Origin: Stichopus chloronotus
Lineage: Eukaryota; Echinodermata; Holothuroidea; Aspidochirotida; Stichopodidae
DNA: 64,000 nt
NCBI GenBank assembly: GCA_021234535.1
Contig: CM037842.1
Location: 9,903,771 to 9,967,770, forward strand
Direction of reading: 5' to 3'
In this document: positions 48,644 through 60,911 of the stretch, piece after piece
Position numbering within the stretch: the first letter of the stretch is position 1
Layout of the letters: every line of letters begins with the position of its first letter
Translations under genes and position numbers: made by a program
Notes under the pieces: model-generated
The model's database searches: none
Told to the model about the DNA's origin: nothing
What the model saw: the letters and a program-made list of their open reading frames with translations, nothing else

Positions 48644-51083
48644 GTGAGCTATTTCTTTACCTTAAATGATTTAATTTGCAATTTATTACTACAGCATGGT
48701 GAATGAAATCGGATTAGCTTATCAGATTCATTCACGTCTCCATTGATTATCATAACATCTCCTGGAATTAAAAGCTGTAAGGCATTAAAGTTTGTAAAAC
48801 GCACGGCGAAATACGAGAAAAACACCAGGAAATATGGCAACGAAATCGGAATGTGAATAGTTAAATATTTTTTTTGTAAAACCTGTTGATGAGGTTTTGC
48901 TTACTGAGGTTGGTGCCTTTCCCTTGTGGCCAAATGACAGCTCGTTCAGCATTTCTCTTGTTTGCAGTACCCTTAGCATGTACACACAGTAAAGGCAAAG
49001 TTTGAAGATGGAGTCTTCTCATGAGGTGGAGGTGTTTTGGGAGGGTTCAGATATGATTTTTCTGTCAGGGAATATATAATTTTAAGATTTCTCGCTACTT
49101 GTTACTGAACGGAAATATGTCACTTAGGGGTTGTGTAGACTGGTGCTCCTGATAATATGTTTCGATACTTTGCCCAATGCAGGTTTTGTTTGTCTGTTTC
49201 GAATGTTGTGTGTTACCTTGTTGAATGGATATTTCAGAAAGGAACTTTTTCCCAAATGCCACCAGGTCCACCCACAGTTTAGAGTGTTGTTTACTAGATT
49301 TCGGTGCAAATTATGAGTCTTTCCTTTAATAAGGGCATTTTAGATAACACACTTCCTTCAACAAGACTACCTATACGGATGGCGTTAGAGGATGTTCCAA
49401 ACCACCTTCCTTAAAAAGAAAATGAATTTATGTAAACATCACAGACAGGTTTCCTGATTGAATTTTTCAATGGTTTTAATTTCGCTTTTTTTTCTGTATG
49501 TCTCAGTGCCAATGCATATCCAACTTATGTCTATTACCATTGTTGACATTGGTGTCAGCATATAACGCATCGTATATTTCATACAAAGAGGAAAGAACTT
49601 GCACATATACTCCACACGTCCGTGTAGTCTGAAGAGATAGACATTCGGAAGACTGACTATATATTGATGTACGGGTACATGTCACAAAAAATTGAAACAT
49701 GATATCGTATTCTGCAGGAGAAAGAACTTGCTATTACAGGACAACCATCACCAACGCAGAACTTGCCCAATGGGAACTCGAAGACAATGCATTATGTAAT
49801 CGTGTTAGTCTAGGAGGTGTCAGAGGTATGTTCTAAGATTTTGTTCAACCCTTCAATTCATTATGACACTTTTCCATCGTTCCCGGACAAATTCCCACCA
49901 TCCCCCGGAAAATTCCCATCAGGACAACGACGAACTTGAACAATATCCCCAAAGCTTAACGTCACCCCTTTCCTAAAGGAATTCGTCAGGGGGAGTTATT
50001 CCAAAAGAAATTCTCTTAGTTGTGAATTTTCCTAGCGAATCTTCTGGAAGAGGTTGTCGTAAGGGTGTTCAGATGTTCTGAACTTCTATTTCTGATGATT
50101 TTTGTTAGTTAGTCTTCAGTTGCTTTGATGAGCATAGATCTAACGACCTTACCCTTGTCTTTCTGAAAGATGAAATATCAATCCTTGACGAAAAAATATA
50201 GTAAAGGAAAAGGTTTTCTTTTTCAAGACATTTTGACAGTTTGAGAGAAGACGTATAAAATGCTTTACGATTTGTGTTTTTCTTATTCTTTGCCCGTAAA
50301 ACGATAACTACATCTGGCTTTCTTTCCTTTTCTCGCTGTTTCATGTTTCTATATGTACAATGCACAACTTCTGATCTTTCAGAAAGGCATCCTTGTTTCA
50401 TGCTAAAAGACTTTCTATACACTTCTATCCTGGGACCAATTCGCATTCACTGTGTGACTTTGACTTTCAAGAACAGTAATCGTTAACCCTGTACTTCTCT
50501 GTTACTTCTATTGGTTCTACGTTTTGTTTGTGTGTTTGCGTGTTCATTTGTTTTGTGTGTGTGTGTGTTATTGTTTGTTCTTGTTTTTATAAGAAGGTAA
50601 TGAGACTTCACGACTATTTGTTTCATTGACCCACATTAAGTATCTGACAATCAGAGCATTTTACTTTGTTAATTTCATTTTATGGAAATTTCCTTCCCTC
50701 GATTCACAGTATGCCCACGAGAATATAAGACGTCCTTCAGGCGTTCTTGCTACATGGTGGTTAAAGATATGACCTTGAATCGTTCGGAGGCGCAAAATGT
50801 TTGCATACGATTTTCATCTCATCTGCTATTTATTGAGAGTAAAGAAGAAGGTAACTTCATATCAAGAATCACGAAAGTAACATCCTGTGACTTTTGGTTG
50901 GGACTGAGAGGATTAAAGGGTAATTTGAAATGGGACGACGGGTCAGAAGTGGTCTATTCTGCATTCAGTTCTAGTAGTTTCGACGATGAGACAGGATGTT
51001 ACAGAATTTTGAAGGGGACCTCAGCATGGCACGACAAGAGCTGCGCCAGAAGGTTTTGTTACATCTGCGAATACAAGTTATGA
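48574..51083 (+). CDS. Secreted C-type lectin with N-terminal two-cysteine module
   Basis: Exons 48574-48643, 49718-49825 and 50710-51083 join in phase 1 at both introns (GTGAGC and TGCAG; GTATGT and CACAG) into a 183-residue protein. Order: signal peptide (about 1-23), two-cysteine module (about 24-59), a single CTLD to the C-terminus. The CTLD has SCYMVVKD, LNRSEAQNVC, HLLFIESKEEGNF, FWLGLRGLKG, KWDDGS, TGCYRI and AWHDKSC...FCYICEYKL, with six cysteines of the long-form fold. The sugar-specificity tripeptides EPN or QPD are not seen and W-N-D reads W-H-D, so calcium-dependent sugar binding is uncertain. It is likely a secreted recognition protein. A broken paralogue follows at 55206. Confidence 0.88.
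49718..49825 (+). CDS. CTL gene exon 2: two-cysteine module
   Basis: 36 residues, phase 1 on both sides: RTCYYRTTITNA, QWELEDNALCNRVSLGGVR. Same pattern as 10732-10866 and 56244-56345. Confidence 0.85.
50710..51083 (+). CDS. CTL gene exon 3: C-type lectin domain
   Basis: Whole CTLD in a single exon, acceptor GATTCACAG, stop TGA 51081-51083. Begins VCPREYKTSFRRSCYMVV and ends YICEYKL. The reading frame stays open upstream to 50682, but the phase-1 join fixes the start at 50710. Confidence 0.92.
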
Positions 51084-52565
51084 AAGCCTTGAGACTCCTT
51101 CTAGCCAATTCATGACAGATGAATGTCGATCTGAAAAGTTTTTTTTTTTTTTAAGCTTAAAGAAGGATATCGAATTCAGACGTCTAGGTTCTCTTCTCTG
51201 AGATTTTGAACGGAGTTTTCAAATATCCATAGTTATATTGAAATGACCTTTCGATTGCGGAGACGGTTCATTTGATGTTTTTACAACTCAGTGATAACTT
51301 ATTAGGCTCCCCTCTTAATTTTCAACAGTATTTCGTGAAAAAAAAAAAAACATTTTGTCTAATTTACTCATTTCAAATGTTAAGCATAGAAAAACTATAT
51401 ATACTTTGAAAATATGTAAATAAGCCTTTTGAAATATGTAAATTTACATCTTCAAGTTCCATGTATTCATACGTGTGAGATCAGGAACAAACTATGGAAT
51501 AGATTAAGCTGGAATTAGAACTTTAATTCATAAGTTACTTTTTTTTACATTCCCTGCCAAGAAATGGCTATTCAAGGCAAGTATGGCAATGGCAAGTAAT
51601 TCTGCACCTTTTTAACAATGACTGTGATGTGCGCAATGAATCTTAAGTGAGATTTTACTGACATATATATGAGTACAATTGTCTCTTGCACTGCATTGAT
51701 TCAGCCCAGAGAATGAAAGCTTAGTCAGCTCCATCAATCGATACTTTCATTTTTCCTTTGACTATTTTAGATATCCAAGGTACTATCCTTCTGGAATAAC
51801 ATCTGACCATAAATTTCATCTCCACGATTGAAATAGGAGATACAAAATGATATTGAAAACTAATTATGTTCACTGCTTACAATAAGTTCCCAAATGTCAT
51901 GCGCTATTTTCATTAATTTCGCTTAGTGCTACCCTTATGCCTATTTACATTACATGCTATTGTTTCTGACTACCCCTGTCGCTGCTATCCACTGCAGCGC
52001 ATGTAACAGGCTAACAGCTTTTTTCTAGAAATCCATTAGCTCATGTGCAACTATGCAACATGCAATAATAAGCCTAACATGTAGAAACTACTGTTTAGTG
52101 TGCAAGACCTTTGCACACTACGCTTACAGTGTTTGTGTTAACAGCGGGGAGGTGTCAATCTCACTTTTTAAGACTGCGTGTTACTGAGCCGATCAGTGCA
52201 ACATACATATCCGCAATGCCAATGGGCTTTCGTGAACATGCTTGCAAGATCAATTCTTCCAAGTTCATTTTAGGCATCGTCCTAACACAATCGAGATGCG
52301 GATGGGATTTGAATACATATTAAAGTAAACGGAAGGTCATAAAAATAAGGTGTCTACAACAGAGGGGAAAATAGTCAATAATCAATTGATATCTTACCAT
52401 GAGCTGTTGATTTAGGATTGTTTGCGGACTGACGTAGATGTAGAGAAAGCTATTCTTTCTGCAAATATCTACTTTATCATCTTTTTTTAATAATGTCACT
52501 ATATATTTATAACTGAATGCAAGGCACTGGATTTGGCTTTTGTCCAGTTACCTTTAAACGTAAGC
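51084..52565. other. 3' flank of the C-type lectin gene
   Basis: No gene or known element recognised. There is no canonical AATAAA in the first kilobase; the first seen is at 52592-52597, inside the repeat described next. Confidence 0.5.
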
Positions 52566-52780
52566 AAGAAAAGACGTTGCAGATGGAAGACAATAAACAT
52601 GGAACCGAATGTACAACAGAACAATTTTATTAAAGTATTAATAATGATACGACGCAAGACGTATGATTACACAGAGAACTCACAAACCTGGAGACGAAGG
52701 TAATCGATTAAAATCGTACAAACTGTCGGTGGGAGCTAAATAATATTTCAATAAAATTAATCTGATATGACATATATCAA
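52566..52780 (+). repeat. Repeat shared with 59648-59875, copy 1
   Basis: Collinear with the second copy: GATGGAAGA, AATTTTATT, CTCACAAACCTGGA-AC-AAGGTAATC, TTAAAATCGTA, AAAATTAAT. One copy is downstream of the intact lectin gene, the other inside intron 2 of its broken paralogue, so it is probably a dispersed repeat or a rearranged duplication. Confidence 0.55.
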
Positions 52781-52839
52781 CAGAAAGAAAGGTGAAGACG
52801 TGAAAACAAGGCCAGCACAGCATGTTAATAAAGGACCAT

Positions 52840-53275
52840 CTTAATAAAGCATTCGACCTTATAGAAAATATGCAAATTAATTCCTGTATTAAAAGATCTT
52901 CTTCTGCACAGAGGCTGGCAATATTAGATTTGCCTTCCCTCAGTTATCGCCGGTTAAGGGGAGGTATGATTGAAGTTTGCAAACTAGTAAGTAGTCAATA
53001 CGACGCAGCTGTATCTATTTCCTGTTGGGCAGGACTGTTATACACGTGGACGTCGGTATATAATTTATAAAAGGAGGTCAATGTTAAACGCACGCAAACA
53101 TAGCATTACATATAGAGTTGTGGATACCAGCTGGAACAACCTCTCAGCAAGCATTGCTAATGCACCTAGTGGAGCAATATTTGAAAGAAGACTCAATACG
53201 TATTGGAAGAACTACCTGTTCGTTTCAATTGTGAGGAAATCATTAAGAAATAAGCCTCTCCATCATTCACACTAG
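52840..53275 (+). mobile_element. Non-LTR retrotransposon, C-terminal reverse transcriptase remnant
   Basis: AQRLAILDLPSLSYRRLRGG followed by MIEVCKLV, and after a frame change RVVDTSWNNLSASIANAPSG, FERRLNTYWKN. These are the conserved L-L-P-S-L-x-Y-R-R-L-R-G-D-M-I-E and V-V-D-x-W-N-x-L...F-K-x-x-L-D-x-x-W blocks at the end of LINE-type reverse transcriptases. Frameshifted and without the catalytic region, so inactive. Confidence 0.75.
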
Positions 53276-53399
53276 ACGATGTAGAAAAAGAGCTGGTCCC
53301 ATAGTCGTCCTCCACAGGAACCGTTGCTTTCAGTAATACCACACAATGAAGGAAAAAACATAATATTATTTTATAAATTGTTTGACATTACTATGAGCA

Positions 53400-54185
53400 G
53401 ACCATCTGGATGGGGCAGACTGTTTCGAGTTAGTAGTCTGCTACATGCTATCCATAATGAAACCTAAAGATGGAAACAGTCTCGGTGTTTACAGGGATGA
53501 AAAAAAGATATTTGCAAAACAGAAAGTGAACATGACTTGAAGATAACAGCAGAAGCCAACAAAAGAACCGTTAACTACCTCGATGTCACTCTGGACTTAC
53601 CCACATCAAGCCACAAGCCCTACATGAAGCCCGACACAAACCTCCTCTTCGTAAATGCAAAGTCCATCCACGCCCTTCCCCTCCCCCGCCCGTCCGGTCT
53701 CAGGTACCTAAAACATATCAAAGGGCATCAACGTACTAGCTCCTATCAGAAATATCTTTATCTGAAAGTGAATTCAACAAAGCCAAGTCACCATACCACA
53801 AATCGTTGGGAATCAATGGCTGTTACTTTGAGTATAAGTACGCACCAACCAACAACAATCCCAGAGAAAAAAACAGCGGAACATAACATGGTACAAACCA
53901 CCTACTAAACATGAAGACAAACGTTGGTCAGAATTTCCCACGGCTAATCAATCAATGCTTCCTAAAAGACCGCCCACTCTGCAATATATGCAACAAAGAG
54001 ACGATAAAAATATCACCTATTTGCTGAAGATGAATATCATTATCATTCAAGGAAGCAATAAAAGGAAGTTTAGTAGAAAAACGGCAAAGACCAGATCAAT
54101 GGAGATGAAAAGGAATGGAACTACAGACCTAAATGGAAAATGTTTTCAATCAGGTGTCACTTACAGGCAGTTTGGGAGAAAATGA
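53400..54185 (+). mobile_element. Penelope-like (RT plus GIY-YIG) retroelement fossil
   Basis: DGADCFELVVCYML and LGVYRDEKKIF, then after a frameshift HDLKITAEANK...TVNYLDVTLDL...YMKPDTNLLFVN, and later RPLCNICNKE and DLNGKCFQSGVTY. These match the G-x-x-D-G-A-E-x-C-E-L-V, N-Y-L-D-V-T and C-P-L-x-G-K-C-L...V-Y-x-A blocks of reverse transcriptases linked to a GIY-YIG domain in invertebrate genomes. Several frameshifts and stops make it inactive. The Penelope assignment is from memory of the family; an RT fossil is certain. Confidence 0.65.
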
Positions 54186-55205
54186 GAATTCACCCGATCG
54201 GGAGAAAATTTGCTTGGTTCAGAATATGAATATTTATGAGCAATAAGTGCTTATCGCTTGGCAGCCGTTCGATCTGTTAAAATCATGCACATGTAATCAA
54301 GCATGACAAATTAGTTCACGCCCGCAGAGAAAAACACAATTAACCTGTCGCAAAGTGTTAGTGAACACAAGTCCCGGCAAGATGTCGTTGGACCCCTTTG
54401 TTTGTTAAACGATGATCACAACTTGCGTCTGTGTCGAGTCTATAAATTAGGACACTTTTGACGAGCAAAATTGCTTATTTTCTCGAAATCTGGTCGGTCT
54501 ACTGCCAAACTTAACTCGGCTTTTGGATTTTTTTAGCAACAAAATCTTCAAATATGCCAGTATCTACTTTTCCCAGAATCATTGAAAATTTTCAATTCGT
54601 TCTAAACGATCATCTCTGGTGAATTTGGGCCGTAGGATCGCAATGCATTATGGGAGAAATTTGAAAAGAGCGCCTCCATGACAATTTTTGCCCCAAATCG
54701 GGTGAAACTTCATTTTTCCCGGAAAAGGTTATTTCCGGAACTGACAGGGTAGTAGTTCAAAACGATGTCAAAACAGAATCATACATTCAGAGCGACTGAA
54801 TTTAACCAAAGATATAACAATCACAAAAAGCTCATTCAATAATGAAAAGAAGAAAAACACAAGTGAACTTAGCAAGTACATTTGGGAACTGAAGAAAATC
54901 TACATCGTCAGTTCAATAGAAATGAAAGCCATTGGCTAGTAGATATAACTTTAATTAGAGTCGATTGCTAATTAATGATGACGAGCACTTTGACCAAATA
55001 CATATTCATTAGTACACGGAACTATTGCAGGTGGACTACGAAGAAGATTGCATGTACATCTACCATATGTGTAAAGCCTAGTAGCTAACTTGACTCGCTC
55101 CCTAACACTTCTCACCCGGAAAGGTCTTAGTGAAATTAGCAAACAGGAAGCAATTTACAACAACTAATTGTAATTGTTTCTTGTACATGAACTAAGGCAA
55201 TAATC
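54186..55205. other. Intergenic; promoter region of the broken lectin paralogue
   Basis: Nothing coding recognised. No clear TATA box within 50 bases of the ATG at 55206. Confidence 0.45.
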
Positions 55206-55272
55206 ATGAAGATTTTCAAAAATATTGGTTTCATTCTTTTAGGATTGTGTCTTTTCAACGAGTTGACTAAAG
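55206..55272 (+). pseudogene. Broken paralogue exon 1: signal peptide
   Basis: 22 codons, MKIFKNIGFILLGLCLFNEL and TK, phase-1 donor GTGAGT. Intact signal peptide shape. Confidence 0.75.
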
Positions 55273-55418
55273 GTGAGTTTACGCATTCTATTTGTACCGG
55301 AAATTATTTTTCGTGTTGGCAAGAGCTAATGGATGGAAGATATTTGATTAATTCACATTGCTCTTGATTACTTACAAGGTTAATATAAAGCTGCAGTATT
55401 TTGAGACGGAATGATGAC

Positions 55419-55790
55419 AATTTTGTCAAGAAAAGAGGGGTTGAATATTTCCGCTTTCGATCTATCACTAGTACACTTCATTTGTGATATTTACCGTGGG
55501 TTACATGCTTCCAAATGTAAGCATTTTCAATGTGTTTTTGTCATTCTCAATCTAAGTCAAGGGAGAGTTAGCCGTGTTTTAGGTGAAAAGTTTAAAATTC
55601 AACCCCTCTTTGCTGGGCAATTTTGTCAAGCAAAGAGGGGTTGAATATTTCCGCTTTCGATCTATCACTAGCACACTTCATTTGTGATATTTACCGTGGG
55701 TTACATGTTTTCAAATGTAATCATTTTCAATGTGTTTTTGCCATTCCCAATATAAGTCAATTGAGAGTTAGCCTTGTTTTACGTGAAAAA
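55419..55790 (+). repeat. Tandem duplication, 200-bp period
   Basis: TTTTGTCAAG then AAAGAGGGGTTGAATATTTC starts at 55421 and again at 55621; the following about 170 bases match closely. Both copies stay open in one frame (ORFs 55411-55644 and 55623-55886), but nothing suggests coding. Lies in intron 1 of the broken lectin gene. Confidence 0.9.
55597..55646. repeat. Perfect 18-bp inverted repeat at the tandem junction
   Basis: ATTCAACCCCTCTTTGCT (55597-55614) and its exact reverse complement (55629-55646) with a 14-base loop. The right arm belongs to the start of the second tandem unit. Confidence 0.9.
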
Positions 55791-56243
55791 TTTAAAGCAC
55801 AGGTCTACTTGAAAACTTCATGGGATACGATCTTTAAAACCACAACAAATAGCAGTGCACTGAGGTTTCAAACCATCTTTCTTTAGACTAACCATTTTTG
55901 TCTGTTACTGAGTCAACATTATGGCCGAGTTTCCTTGTTGTACGTTTTAGTGATGTCTTCTTACTTCGGTTCCTTTTTTTTCTGCCTTTTTTACTTCACT
56001 GATTGATTTCTCTCTTATAGAAGACATTGACAATGTAAGCATGTTTTTTTTTTTTGTTTACGACCTTGCTGTAAGTTAATTACAATATTATATTACCAAA
56101 TAGCCATATACGAGTTTTTTACGCCATGCATTGACTCTCTTTCCCATTATTTTGGGGACACATTGCCATTCAGAAGAGCGAGTATATTTCTGTGTAGATC
56201 ACTAACCACAAGCGTGATAGAAACGTCTTGTCATATACTGCAG

Positions 56244-56345
56244 GGAAAAGGATTTGTCACTACACGACAGCCATCGACAAAGCTGGGAGTTTTCAATGGA
56301 AAATAGGACAGAACTGCAATCGGATAACCCTTGGAGGTGTCAGAG
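56244..56345 (+). pseudogene. Broken paralogue exon 2: two-cysteine module
   Basis: 34 residues, phase 1 on both sides (CTGCAG, GTATTT): RICHYTTAIDKAGSFQWKI, then CNRITLGGVR. Closer in its first half to the SUEL-gene module (CHYTTAID) than to the neighbouring intact gene, and in its end (LGGVRG) to the neighbour. Confidence 0.8.
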
Positions 56346-58918
56346 GTATTTTGGCAAAGCTTTTATATTCATGTCATCATAACTACACTGTATAACATTC
56401 CTCTACGAGTATTGATCTATCTCTGAAATAAATCCGATATTGCTTTCCGACCACACATTATTCTAAGACGCTCTTATCCTCTCTGAAAGTAGCATGTATC
56501 TCTCCTTGACAACAGTGGCATTCGAAATGGTCTCATTGTTATATCGACTTTGGACGTTTTGACAATATACATGTGTGTCATAAAATGATCATTGCAAGCA
56601 CAAAGAATACAAAAATGCAAATAGAAAAAAAAAGATACAAATATTCTGCAAAATGGTGAGATATATGGGAGGTAATGTGACATATAGAAAGTTATAATGG
56701 TAATTACAATTTGTATAATTTTTTATGTAAAAATGTATTTATGGAAACTTTGTGATAACAGAGATTTTTTTCTTCAATAATTTACACTTTTAGTCGAACA
56801 AAAATCTTTTCGTAATTTTATATTGCCTTTCTTTCGGTGGATGTCGTCCAAACATGACATAATATCCTTATCATCTACATCCTTATACAACTTAGTGTAT
56901 ATTGAGGTATGCGCTACTTTACCCAAAGGTGAACTATTGCTGTCCGTCAGTTAAGTTACTAACTTCATATATCTCCCTTCTACGTGAATATCTATCATTA
57001 AACATATTTAATGACTAAAATTAACTTTTATTCAGTTCCACTAGAGAGTTCTAAAACCATTTCAATGTGACTTTAGAACATGTATGAAGAGTCATGATGT
57101 TCCATTTTTCCACTGTTTTGATCGCTCCACGTAGCTACGATATTTACACCTGTATTACAAACGCAACCTTTGCATTGTTAAGTTTGCATAATATAATTTT
57201 GAATACTGGAGAATGAAATATGTGCAGTGTACACTACAGGGTAACTCGACTCTCAGTAATAGAAAACAAGCAACCAAGGAAGTCTGCCTACTGTGGAAGT
57301 AAATTATTCAGTTGTACCCACGAACGTCAAATGCCAAAGTATTATTGCTTTATGCTAATTACAATTTGCATAATGAATGTGAAACTGTATTTACGGAGTT
57401 TTCGAGATAACAAAGATTGTAATTCTTTGTTTAACTATGTCCTTAGAAAGGCCGTTGACTCTCATGAACTATGATGAACTAAATCCATTATAATCATGCT
57501 TTCAGGCTTTATTTTCGCCTTTGAAAATAACAACTAAGACCCTTACCATATGCACGAAACTACATTTCAAGAGAAACATAGCATTGGTGTTTAGTTGAAC
57601 TTGTTATTGTGTGCTCTCTGAGTAAGATAAGATTTAGAAATTCAACATATTTACAAATTGTTTACCCCTGGCCTGGAAAAACATGACATTTTCGATTAGT
57701 TTTTGTTCATCATTATAAGACAACTTGCGTCTTGTGTTGTTTCTTACATCTGTATGACTTGAACACATACGGCTGACGCAAATTTTGAATATGCATACAA
57801 CTTGACTTCAAATGAAATCGAGACTGAAAAACCCATAAATGTGATAACAACCGTAGTACCGTGATACATACCATAGATTTAACTATAATTTTAATAATTG
57901 ACCCACCATAAATGTAACATTTGTAACCAGAAATGTAATAATCTGATCCCCATAAACCTCAAACGACGAAGTTGCGCTGTGTGTCCTCTGACCCCCATTT
58001 CATCACACTTACCTTTTGAGTCTGAGGTCTTATTGTATGTATGCTGTATTATTTCAGAAGTGACAAAGTGGATATTCTGTCTTGTAATTGCATATGCTTT
58101 GTTAAGTAGGTGTGGTCACATGCATGGCATCGAATGATTTCATTCGTGAACGGTAATTAAGGAAATATGCAATTTTTATTTTACTTCTCATCGTGTCAAC
58201 GGCGTAGATACAGCGGTACTCAAAATGATCGTAACTATCCAGCAGTGACGCTTTATATTAACAAACAAAACGTTCTCTTCAAAGTATACTCCCATCAAGT
58301 TTAACTTTCAGTCTGCCCTCATTTTACTCTATATCCCTCGCTGGAATCTATTGATATACTGATATTGATAAGTATCAGTCGGACCAGAAAGCAAACATAT
58401 ACCGCATGCTTGTTAACATTTACTTGGTGGCGACTGAGCACAAGTTAACGAGGGGGCCTTCAAATGTAATCCTCTACAAGACTACAGTGTCTCAAGTTAT
58501 GAAGAGAAAGTAAAAGTTTGTCACTGCCCCACTCTCCCCTTAAACATACACATACATTAGAAATGAACTTCATAGATTTCTTGCTTACACGAAAGGTTAC
58601 AAAACAACTTGACAAATTATCTCAGATTATCTCCCCACTCCAACGTTAATAGCATCATCTCACTGATTGCATTGGTCCTGATTCCACTCATGACATACCT
58701 TTAATCATTATTTCGTGGGGTTTTTTTTTATTTCTAATCATTTAGTGGAGTCCCTGGGCACATGTATGGCTCTCCCATGCTCAAACCCGACCATGCTTGC
58801 ATACTGACTGAACGCCATCAGTATGACCGATGAATCGTCGCTATTGTGATTGTTAATCTTAAACGGTTCCTCTCATGGCAGCCTTCATGGTCAATATACA
58901 TCCACCTTGTACGGTACC

Positions 58919-59018
<100 letters not shown>

Positions 59019-59647
59019 CCTTTCGCAATATGTGATATTTGATATCTCTTAATTATTCCATGAATTACTTTATACATATCCCATATCTACATCTACGAAA
59101 AGTTCCACTATCAATTTATATCAATGTTATTGAGACTGAAGTTACAGTTATTGCTTATCCCATTTTCCTTTATCATTAATGCTTATTTGTCTGCCTCTCT
59201 GCATGACTGTCTGCTTGTATGTAGGTGTCACTACTTTTCTCCTTCCCCCGCCTTGCTTATCTGTTTTAAAAGATTAGGATGGAGTTCATTTACCCACTGA
59301 TTTTCGTTTTTGTCTAATTACATCATGTTTAAATTGGATATAATTGTTGCATGCTCCGAACGTCATTTAAGATACTAGTGAGACTTAACATGCTTGCTTA
59401 ACTGAAAAACAGAATAGAAAATAATATTTTTTCCACATTTTTTTTTCAAACTTGTTAGTGATATGGTCTATTAAAACATGCACTACCGTATTAATTTATG
59501 ATTTTTCGCCCCAATTGAAGCAAGTCCAGATGAAGTTAATGTTCTTGCCGATGTTGTAAATACAAAGATTTAATCATTGAAAAAGAATAAGAATCGTTAT
59601 GTCAAATTTATGATTGAATGTTAGACAAAGGGTCGAGCTCTTGTCCA

Positions 59648-59875
59648 ATAACATAAAAGTAAAGCATGGAAGGTTGAAGATGGAAGAGTTGGAACAGGGA
59701 AATGAATTTGAAACAAAGAGCAGATTTTTATTGCAGAAATAACACAAGAGTAATTACTCAGAGAGCTAACAAACCTGGATACAAAGGTAATCTATTAAAA
59801 TCGTAAAATTGTGAGTAGGAGCGACGAATCGCTCGCTAATATTTACTAAAATCAATCAGGTGTGGCACGTGAACA
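59648..59875 (+). repeat. Repeat shared with 52566-52780, copy 2
   Basis: Collinear with copy 1, same orientation, with scattered substitutions and small indels. Confidence 0.55.
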
Positions 59876-60833
59876 ATCGCACCACAACCTGTTGTTACTG
59901 CTATCTGTCATTTGTTGTGAGGTATACCAAGACACCATGGCAACTATATTGTTAAAAGAAATATGAATAATATCAATGTTTAATTTATCTCTTGATACCA
60001 AATGGATTCCAAGGTTTAAACTTTACCAGGGACAAAATATATTTCCCGGAGTATACACAACTTTTGGGGTATGCTGAAAAATAAAATTCGTGTCTATGGG
60101 ATGGGATGGGCCAATAAGTGAGCTAAGTGAATTGTGACACCCGTTATGTTCCTTATCACAAGGATTGAGATCTCTGAGTAGTAAAGGCTGATATTTTTTA
60201 AGTTAAGCCGAAGCTGCTACTCTTTGTAACGCTATTAATCAACGGAAGCACGTTGCCGAAATACGTTAGCTGATGCACATGCCACGTTGCAATGGGAAGA
60301 ACACTGTTTAAATTGACTTTGTTGACCATTTTCACACAGAAGGCTAGCACATTATCCTAGCTGCATCAATTCAGAACACCTATTCTTTGAAATGCCATGT
60401 TATTTGGCTAACAATGTTTTCCTTGGTTTCTAGAACTAGTCTACAGTTTTTTCCATTGCATTAAGGTCATTTGACGTAATGTGAATGAAAGAAATCAAGA
60501 TAAAATAAAATACCTAAATAACCCCTACATGAAACCAACCAGTGAAAACTATTTTAGGACAATGAAGTTTCTAAAAATTTTGAGCATTTTTTGTGCCAAC
60601 GTAAATAAAGTGTATACAGAAAGGAGCTACTAATGAAAAAATAATCAGTGCTAAAAGGTCAAAAGAAAAGTAATACAACAGCATTTCGTCGGTACCTGGT
60701 CACTTTGGAAAGACAAAACATCAGTTGACACAGGCCATCATTTCAGGAAAAAGCAAGAGATTTATTGAGTTAAAGGCCTACTGAATTTTTATAGTTTACT
60801 TACCTGTGCAAAGTTCCATTGACCAATGGCCAT

Positions 60834-60911
60834 TACACTCACAAAACGTAACATATAAATTATATGTAAAATTATGGAGTTCTTATTTTACCGTTACGTT
60901 TTGTGAGTGTA
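60834..60911. repeat. Fold-back element with perfect 19-bp arms
   Basis: TACACTCACAAAACGTAAC (60834-60852) is exactly complementary to 60893-60911; inside, GTAAAAT (60866-60872) pairs with ATTTTAC (60885-60891). The whole 78 bases can fold into one long hairpin with an internal loop. Confidence 0.85.

Noticed and set aside
56022..56035. Possible 14-base micro-exon between CTTATAG and GTAAGC in the broken lectin
   Set aside because: Including it would shift the frame of the two-cysteine module exon; direct joining of exons 1 and 2 keeps phase 1.
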